Shown here in pieces: positions 6,082 to 9,945 of a stretch of 9,945 nt of DNA. The stretch comes from CBDTYW01 sp965364735. GTDB taxonomy: Bacteria; Actinomycetota; Nitriliruptoria; Nitriliruptorales; Nitriliruptoraceae. The position numbers and the translations under genes were made by a program. The DNA lies in the NCBI GenBank assembly GCA_965364735.1, contig CBDTYW010000135.1:1-9945 (forward strand), given 5' to 3'. Under the pieces are notes generated by a model. The model was given only the letters and a program-made list of their open reading frames with translations, searched no databases and was not told the origin of the DNA. Position 1 is the first letter of the stretch; the number at the start of each line of letters is the position of its first letter.

Positions 6082-6999
6082 ATGGCCGCTCCCACGCTTG
6101 CACCGCCGGTGCTCGACGCGTCCCCGGCGACGCCGACGCCGAGCGCGTTCACGCCGTCCGACTGGCTGCTGATGGCGTCGGTGGCGGTGATCTGGGGGTC
6201 GTCGTTCCTGTTCATCTCGGTCGGGCTCGACGAAGGCCTCGCCCCGGGCATGATCACCTGGGGCAGGATCCTGCTCGGCGCGCTGGCGCTCGTCGCGGTG
6301 CCGCGTGCCCGCCGGTCGGTGGACCGCACCGACCGCATCCGCATGTGGGCGCTCGGCGTCCTCTGGGTCGGCGTCCCCTTCACGCTGTTCCCGCTCGCCC
6401 AGCAGCACGTCGACTCAGCCGTCGCCGGGATGATCAACGGCGCGGTCCCGCTCTCGACCGCGCTGTTCGCCGCGTTGATCACCCGCGTGGCACCCCGGGG
6501 AAAGCTCGCCTTCGGGCTCGCGCTCGGCTTCATCGGCGTGGTCGCGATCGCGATCCCGCGCGTCCAGGAGGGCAGCGGCAGCGCCCTCGGCATCGGGATG
6601 CTCCTCGCGGCGATCGCGATGTACGGGCTCTCGCTGAACCTGGCGGTCCCGCTCCAGCAGCGCTGGGGTTCCGAGGCGACGATGCTCAACGCGCTCGCCG
6701 CGTCGGTCGTGGTCACCGCCCCGTTCGGCCTCGCGAGCCTCTCGCAGACGACGTTCACGCCTGCCGGGGTCGCGTCGCTGCTGCCGCTCGGCCTCCTCGG
6801 CACCGGTCTCGCGCTGACGCTGTTCACGACCCTCGTCAGCCGCGTCGGCCCCAGCCGCGGGTCCATCGCGATCTACTTCACCCCGGTCGTCGCGACCCTG
6901 CTCGGGGTGCTCGTCCTCGGTGACCAGATCGGGCCCCCGGCGCTCGTCGGCACCGCGTTCGTCATCGCCGGCGCTGCGGTGACGAGCCGGTCCCGCTGA
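6082..6999 (+). CDS. EamA-family (DMT superfamily) transporter
   Basis: The 305-residue membrane protein has about ten hydrophobic segments and two EamA repeats (about residues 29-158 and 169-302). The first repeat carries AVIWGSSFLF (35-44) near its start, and the last part reads PVVATLLGVLVLGD (268-281), where Glu is more usual than Asp at the end. Members are inner-membrane exporters of amino acids, purines or other metabolites; the substrate is not predictable. The start is uncertain: ATG 6082 gives a normal N-terminus, while in-frame ATG 6025 would add 19 residues. Neither has a good Shine-Dalgarno sequence; GAAAGA upstream of 6082 is the better of two weak ones. About 110 bases separate it from the thiolase stop, with no clear promoter. 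It ends two bases from the stop of the convergent TetR gene. Confidence 0.88.
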   Translation: MAAPTLAPPVLDASPATPTPSAFTPSDWLLMASVAVIWGSSFLFISVGLDEGLAPGMITWGRILLGALALVAVPRARRSVDRTDRIRMWALGVLWVGVPFTLFPLAQQHVDSAVAGMINGAVPLSTALFAALITRVAPRGKLAFGLALGFIGVVAIAIPRVQEGSGSALGIGMLLAAIAMYGLSLNLAVPLQQRWGSEATMLNALAASVVVTAPFGLASLSQTTFTPAGVASLLPLGLLGTGLALTLFTTLVSRVGPSRGSIAIYFTPVVATLLGVLVLGDQIGPPALVGTAFVIAGAAVTSRSR

Positions 7000-7001
7000 C
7001 G

Positions 7002-7526
7002 TCAGCCGATCCGCCCGCCGGTTCGCAGCGCCGCGACGAACCCTGGGATGTCCGCCTCGTCCGCGAGCCCGAACGCCAGCTGACGAGCGAGCTGGACGAC
7101 GGCGGCCGCGATCACCTCGACCGACCCGATGACGGCCGCGCCCGCCAACCGGCGGCACAGGTAGGCGTAGGGGTCGACCGGCGCGAGCTCCCCTGACCGG
7201 GCGAGCTCATCGCCGATCATGAACAGGATCGCGCCGACGGGGGCGGACTGGGCGACGAGCAGGGCCTCGATGTACGCCACCGCGTCCGCGTCCGGGTCGG
7301 TCCCAGCGATGCGTGCTTCCATCGTCCGGAAGATCGACGTCGCGACGGCCGCGAGCAGCCCGGCCCGGTTGACGAAGTGGTAGTGGATCGTGCCCTTGGT
7401 GACGCCGGCTGCGTCAGCGATCGGCTCGAGCGCGACGTCCGGTGAGCCCGCCGCAACGAACTCGGCACGCGCCGCGTCGACGATGGCGGACCGCGTGGCG
7501 TCGCGACGCTCGATCTGGGTCGGCAA
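7002..7526 (-). CDS. TetR-family transcriptional regulator
   Basis: The 174-residue protein has an N-terminal TetR helix-turn-helix domain (about residues 8-62), with the recognition region LEPIADAAGVTKGTIHYHF at 33-51. A mostly helical ligand-binding domain follows; the protein is somewhat shorter than the 190-220 residues usual for the family. Repressors of this class release DNA on binding a small molecule. The start is TTG at 7524-7526 with GGAG (complement of 7537-7540) ten bases upstream. The gene converges on the EamA exporter and lies 58 bases downstream of the CBS/BON gene, so no target is obvious from divergent layout. An inverted repeat just upstream may be an autoregulatory site. 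The palindrome before the oxygenase gene has different arms, so I do not assign that operon to this regulator. Confidence 0.88.
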   Translation of the reverse strand: MPTQIERRDATRSAIVDAARAEFVAAGSPDVALEPIADAAGVTKGTIHYHFVNRAGLLAAVATSIFRTMEARIAGTDPDADAVAYIEALLVAQSAPVGAILFMIGDELARSGELAPVDPYAYLCRRLAGAAVIGSVEVIAAAVVQLARQLAFGLADEADIPGFVAALRTGGRIG

Positions 7527-7528
7527 GG

Positions 7529-7557
7529 TCAGGGCGCTCCACGTGAGGACGCCCTGA
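7529..7557 (-). promoter_or_regulatory. Inverted repeat at the TetR promoter, possible own operator
   Basis: TCAGGGCG (7529-7536) and CGCCCTGA (7550-7557) are perfect 8-base complements 13 bases apart. They lie between the TetR start codon and a TAGGTT box (complement of 7557-7562) that fits a -10. This suits autorepression, but the long spacer is unusual for a TetR site, and the repeat could instead fold in the mRNA leader. Confidence 0.4.
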
Positions 7558-7584
7558 ACCTAACGCGTCGAGGACGATCCGACC

Positions 7585-8733
7585 TCAGACCCAGGGGGAC
7601 GGGATCAGGTCGTCGACTTCCCAGCTCACCTCGTCGGCGCTCACGTCGAGGACACCGTCAATGGCTCGGAGCATCCGACCGAGGTGGCCGATGCTGCTGC
7701 GCGCGGTGACCCGCCCTCCCAGCCCGACCATGCCGTCCGCGACCGTCACCTCGACGTCCGGGTAGCGGTTCTCGGCCAGGGCATGTTCGCAGGCGGCCTG
7801 GAGCTCCTCGTCGGTCCGCAGGAACATCCGGAGGACGTCGCTGCGCGTGACGATCCCGACGACGCGGGCGCCGTCCATGACGACGAGGCGTCCGACACCG
7901 CGGGAGCCCATCACGTCGGCAGCAGCGCTGACGCGTGCATCCGCCTCCGTGGTGGCCGCGGGGCGCGAGCACGCCTGACCGACCGTGAGCGCCGCGTGGC
8001 GACGGGCGACGTCCGGAGCGCTGCCGGCGCCCCAGGACGGCGACGGCGTCATCTTGTCCAGGAGATCACGCTCGCTCAGGACCCCGATCACTGCGCCGTA
8101 CTGGTCCACGACCGGCGCACCGGAGACCCCAGCCCCGAGCATCGTCCGCGCGGCGGACCGGAGGCTGTCGCTCTCTGCGAACGTCAGGACGTCGGCGGTC
8201 ATGATGGCCCGGACGTGGGCCTCCGTGAGGTCGCCTGACGGTTGCGGAGCAACGCCCGCGCCATGCAGGGCTTCGGCCAGCGCGCCGACGAGCCGGTCGA
8301 CCACCGAAGCAGCGACGCGGTGAGGAGCACGGTCGAAGACGAGGTCTCCTGCAGCCCCGAGGATGCCCAGGGGTGGGCGGTACCGGCCGAAGACCGCGAT
8401 CTCGCAGCGCACCGAGTCGAGCTGCTCGAACTCGATCGCCCCGTCGAACGACGGGAAGAGCGGCGCAGCTGGGTCTGCCTCCCACCTGATCGGAACGCGG
8501 GTCCAGTGCCCGTGCTCGGTCGCCTCGCCGAGATGCACACGCACGTGCTTGGTCAGCTGGATCCCGAGCCCACGGTCGTGCAGGGTCATCAGGAACGAGC
8601 CGTCGCCGTCCGGCGTCGACACCTCGTCGCCTGACGACGTCTGGAGCAGCTCAGGGAGCCGATCGATCAGGACATCGCGGACGACCTTGGGCTCGCCGGT
8701 GATCTGGCGACGGACGTGGACGGTGCGGTGCAT
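7585..8733 (-). CDS. CBS-pair and BON domain protein with a possible SRPBCC-like N-terminus
   Basis: The protein has 382 residues. The first part (about 1-160) has beta strands ending in a long helix (VVDRLVGALAEAL, 144-156), a layout like SRPBCC/polyketide-cyclase folds; this is a shape argument only. Two CBS motifs follow (about 174-228 and 250-305), each ending in the characteristic GVLSERDLL or GIVTRSDVL. CBS pairs bind adenosine nucleotides and act as energy sensors. The C-terminal segment (about 306-372) is a BON domain with the usual glycine-rich turn (VGLGGRV), thought to bind phospholipid or protein. No signal peptide or membrane segment is seen. The ATG start is supported by AGGAG (complement of 8739-8743) five bases upstream. 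The upstream gene on the same strand is a NYN protein, separated by hairpins, so this is probably its own unit. The target of the sensor is unknown. Confidence 0.8.
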   Translation of the reverse strand: MHRTVHVRRQITGEPKVVRDVLIDRLPELLQTSSGDEVSTPDGDGSFLMTLHDRGLGIQLTKHVRVHLGEATEHGHWTRVPIRWEADPAAPLFPSFDGAIEFEQLDSVRCEIAVFGRYRPPLGILGAAGDLVFDRAPHRVAASVVDRLVGALAEALHGAGVAPQPSGDLTEAHVRAIMTADVLTFAESDSLRSAARTMLGAGVSGAPVVDQYGAVIGVLSERDLLDKMTPSPSWGAGSAPDVARRHAALTVGQACSRPAATTEADARVSAAADVMGSRGVGRLVVMDGARVVGIVTRSDVLRMFLRTDEELQAACEHALAENRYPDVEVTVADGMVGLGGRVTARSSIGHLGRMLRAIDGVLDVSADEVSWEVDDLIPSPWV

Positions 8734-8814
8734 GGCAGCTCCTGGGTGACGTGCTGTTCAACGACTGTCCCACGACTCGTCTCGTGCCGAAAGGCCCGAG
8801 GGTCCCGACGCGGA

Positions 8815-8835
8815 GGGCCGTTCGTCACACGGCCC
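8815..8835 (-). terminator. Second hairpin downstream of the NYN gene
   Basis: GGGCCGT (8815-8821) and ACGGCCC (8829-8835) form a 7-bp stem with a 7-base loop, starting about ten bases past the NYN stop on the minus strand. With the palindrome at 8838-8861 it makes a tandem stem-loop block before the CBS/BON gene. There is no U-tract. Confidence 0.45.
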
Positions 8836-8837
8836 CT

Positions 8838-8861
8838 GCTCGGCGTCAGCTGACGCCGAGC
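8838..8861 (-). terminator. 24-bp perfect palindrome over the NYN stop codon
   Basis: The arm GCTCGGCGTCAG (8838-8849) is followed without spacer by its exact complement (8850-8861). The NYN stop codon (complement of 8846-8848) and the last five codons lie inside it. As RNA it can fold into a 9- to 10-bp stem with a short loop, so a terminator or 3'-end stabiliser is the simplest reading. A DNA-binding dimer site is the alternative. Confidence 0.5.
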
Positions 8862-9945
8862 GCCTTCTTCTGCTCTGCGGTCAGGTCCTCGTCGGCGACG
8901 TAGAGGTAGTGCTCCTTGTCGTCCTCTTCCCAGTCCATCTTGACGACGCCCTTGCTCTCTGCCGCCTTGCAGAACTGGAGGAACCCGCCGTAGCCGTAGT
9001 CCTTCTCGGAGAACTCCGGGTCGGTCTTGCGCAGCTGGTCCTTGAGCCCGCTCAGCGGCGGATCGCCACCGGCCTCGACCATCAGCGCGACGACGGTGGA
9101 CTTCAGCAGCTCGAACGCGCTGTCGATGTGGCGATCGTTCTTCGCGATGTCGACCTCGGGGTCGCCGGGCGCCGAGCCGTCGGTCAGCGTGAGCTGGCCC
9201 TCGTCGGAGAGATGACGCAGGAACTCGCGGAACCCGCGGAACCCGTAGTCGGTCTCGGAGAACGTGGGGTCCTTGCGGAGCAGCGCACGCTTGAGGTTCG
9301 AGGCCAGGATCGGGCCGCTGGCGGAGCCCTGCAGGCCGGACAGCGTCTTCGTGATGAGGCGCGTGATCTGCTTGAGGTCCTGCTGCTGCGAGGACTTCGG
9401 TGCCTGCTTCTCGCTCGAGCCGTTGCTCGGCGAGCTGCTGGAGCCGCCACCGCGACGCGAGGACTTCGCCGCGCTCTTCGAGCGCGACTGCGACTTCTGG
9501 CGCAGCGGCGCGGAGTCGAGCCGGTCGTAGAAGATGAACTCGTCACAGGCGGGCGGGAGCATCTTGGACGTGGAGCCCTTGAGGCCGACGCCGATCACCC
9601 GTTTGTTCAGCTCGCGGAGCTTGGAGACCAGGGGCGTGAAGTCGGAGTCGCCGGAGACGATGACGAAGGTCGAGATGTAGTCGCTGGTCAGCGCCAGCTC
9701 CATCGCGTCGACGGCCATCTTGATGTCGGCAGCGTTCTTGCGGACCGAGTCGTTGCGCTGCGGGATCTCGATGAGCTCCATGTTGCCGTCGACCATGTTG
9801 CGGCGGTCGTCGCGGAAGAGGTTCCAGTCCGCGTAGCTGCGACGGACCAGAAGACGGCCGCGCTCAGCGAGCGCGTCCAGGAGCGGTCCGATCTGGAAGT
9901 GGTAGCCGATGTCACGCGCGCCGATGGCGACGTTCTCGTGATCGA
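8846..9945 (-). CDS. NYN (PIN-like) nuclease-family protein with two OST-HTH/LOTUS domains, 5' end outside the window
   Basis: The reading frame stays open to the right edge, giving 365 visible residues. The first full codons read DHENVAIGARD, which is the usual start region of NYN domains, so only about ten residues are missing; the in-frame ATG at 9794-9796 is internal. NYN domains are PIN-like, metal-dependent RNA nucleases. The acidic residues expected are present: Asp in DHEN (9941-9943), Asp in AADIKMAVD (about 9718-9729), and the two Asp of SGDSDF (9641-9649). A low-complexity Ser/Lys-rich linker follows (about 9377-9520). Two helical domains come next (about 9176-9373 and 8888-9121), each with the DYGF/YxxFxxF core of OST-HTH/LOTUS domains, which bind RNA. 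The layout resembles MARF1/limkain-b1. A role in RNA turnover or processing is inferred; no toxin or antitoxin partner is visible. Confidence 0.88.
   Translation of the reverse strand, partial: DHENVAIGARDIGYHFQIGPLLDALAERGRLLVRRSYADWNLFRDDRRNMVDGNMELIEIPQRNDSVRKNAADIKMAVDAMELALTSDYISTFVIVSGDSDFTPLVSKLRELNKRVIGVGLKGSTSKMLPPACDEFIFYDRLDSAPLRQKSQSRSKSAAKSSRRGGGSSSSPSNGSSEKQAPKSSQQQDLKQITRLITKTLSGLQGSASGPILASNLKRALLRKDPTFSETDYGFRGFREFLRHLSDEGQLTLTDGSAPGDPEVDIAKNDRHIDSAFELLKSTVVALMVEAGGDPPLSGLKDQLRKTDPEFSEKDYGYGGFLQFCKAAESKGVVKMDWEEDDKEHYLYVADEDLTAEQKKALGVS

Noticed and set aside
3296..6408. Long minus-strand open frames (3296-4705 and 4987-6408) and a + frame at 5373-6923
   Set aside because: They mirror the oxygenase, thiolase and EamA genes in other frames, with biased composition and no motifs.
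3228..7560. Control of the oxygenase operon by the TetR gene in this window
   Set aside because: The two inverted repeats share only the short string GGTCAG and differ in arm sequence and spacing, and the genes are about 4 kb apart and not divergent.
9794..9796. ATG as the start of the NYN gene
   Set aside because: The frame continues upstream to the window edge with clear NYN-domain sequence (from DHENVAIGARD onward), so this Met is internal.

Overview
The window is about 70% GC by eye and densely coded, with GTG/TTG starts, very short intergenic gaps, stop-start overlaps, a cell-wall sorting signal and an Mce-type ATPase. This points to a high-GC Gram-positive bacterium of the Actinomycetota. 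A lineage such as Acidimicrobiia, Thermoleophilia or Nocardioides-like is possible, but the sequence alone does not decide. I see no rRNA, tRNA, CRISPR array, insertion sequence or other clear mobile element, and no gene-free stretch longer than about 110 bases.

Region 1 (1-2474, + strand) looks like the tail of an Mce lipid-import operon. It holds the last 30 codons of a sortase-anchored protein ending in LPATG, a hydrophobic stretch and RRRR. Next come a Mce-associated (Mas-like) membrane protein whose ATG overlaps the previous stop, a tandem universal stress protein, and an MceG/Mkl-type ABC ATPase whose ribosome binding site contains the stop codon of the stress gene. The gaps are -1, 34 and 4 nt, so these four are probably co-transcribed. 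The permease (YrbE) and Mce genes would be expected to the left, outside the window.

Region 2 (2475-3197) is a single-gene unit: a ClpP peptidase with an intact catalytic triad, no ClpP partner and no ClpX/ClpC beside it, closed by an 11-bp hairpin.

Region 3 (3228-5983) is a two-gene operon. It encodes a four-histidine carotenoid/stilbene cleavage oxygenase and an SCP2-type thiolase, coupled by an ATGA overlap. A 19-bp palindrome of the kind bound by TetR-family repressors sits over a predicted -10 box, and the transcript may be leaderless. The pair suggests oxidative cleavage of an alkene followed by CoA-dependent processing; the substrate is unknown.

Region 4 (6082-7526) holds an EamA-family exporter (+) and a TetR regulator (-) that converge, with their two stop codons forming one 8-bp palindrome. 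An inverted repeat next to the TetR start could be its own operator.

Region 5 (7585-9945, - strand) holds a protein with a possible SRPBCC-like N-terminus, two CBS motifs and a BON domain. Upstream of it is a NYN (PIN-like) nuclease-family protein with two C-terminal OST-HTH/LOTUS domains. The NYN gene runs off the right edge, and its stop lies inside a 24-bp perfect palindrome.
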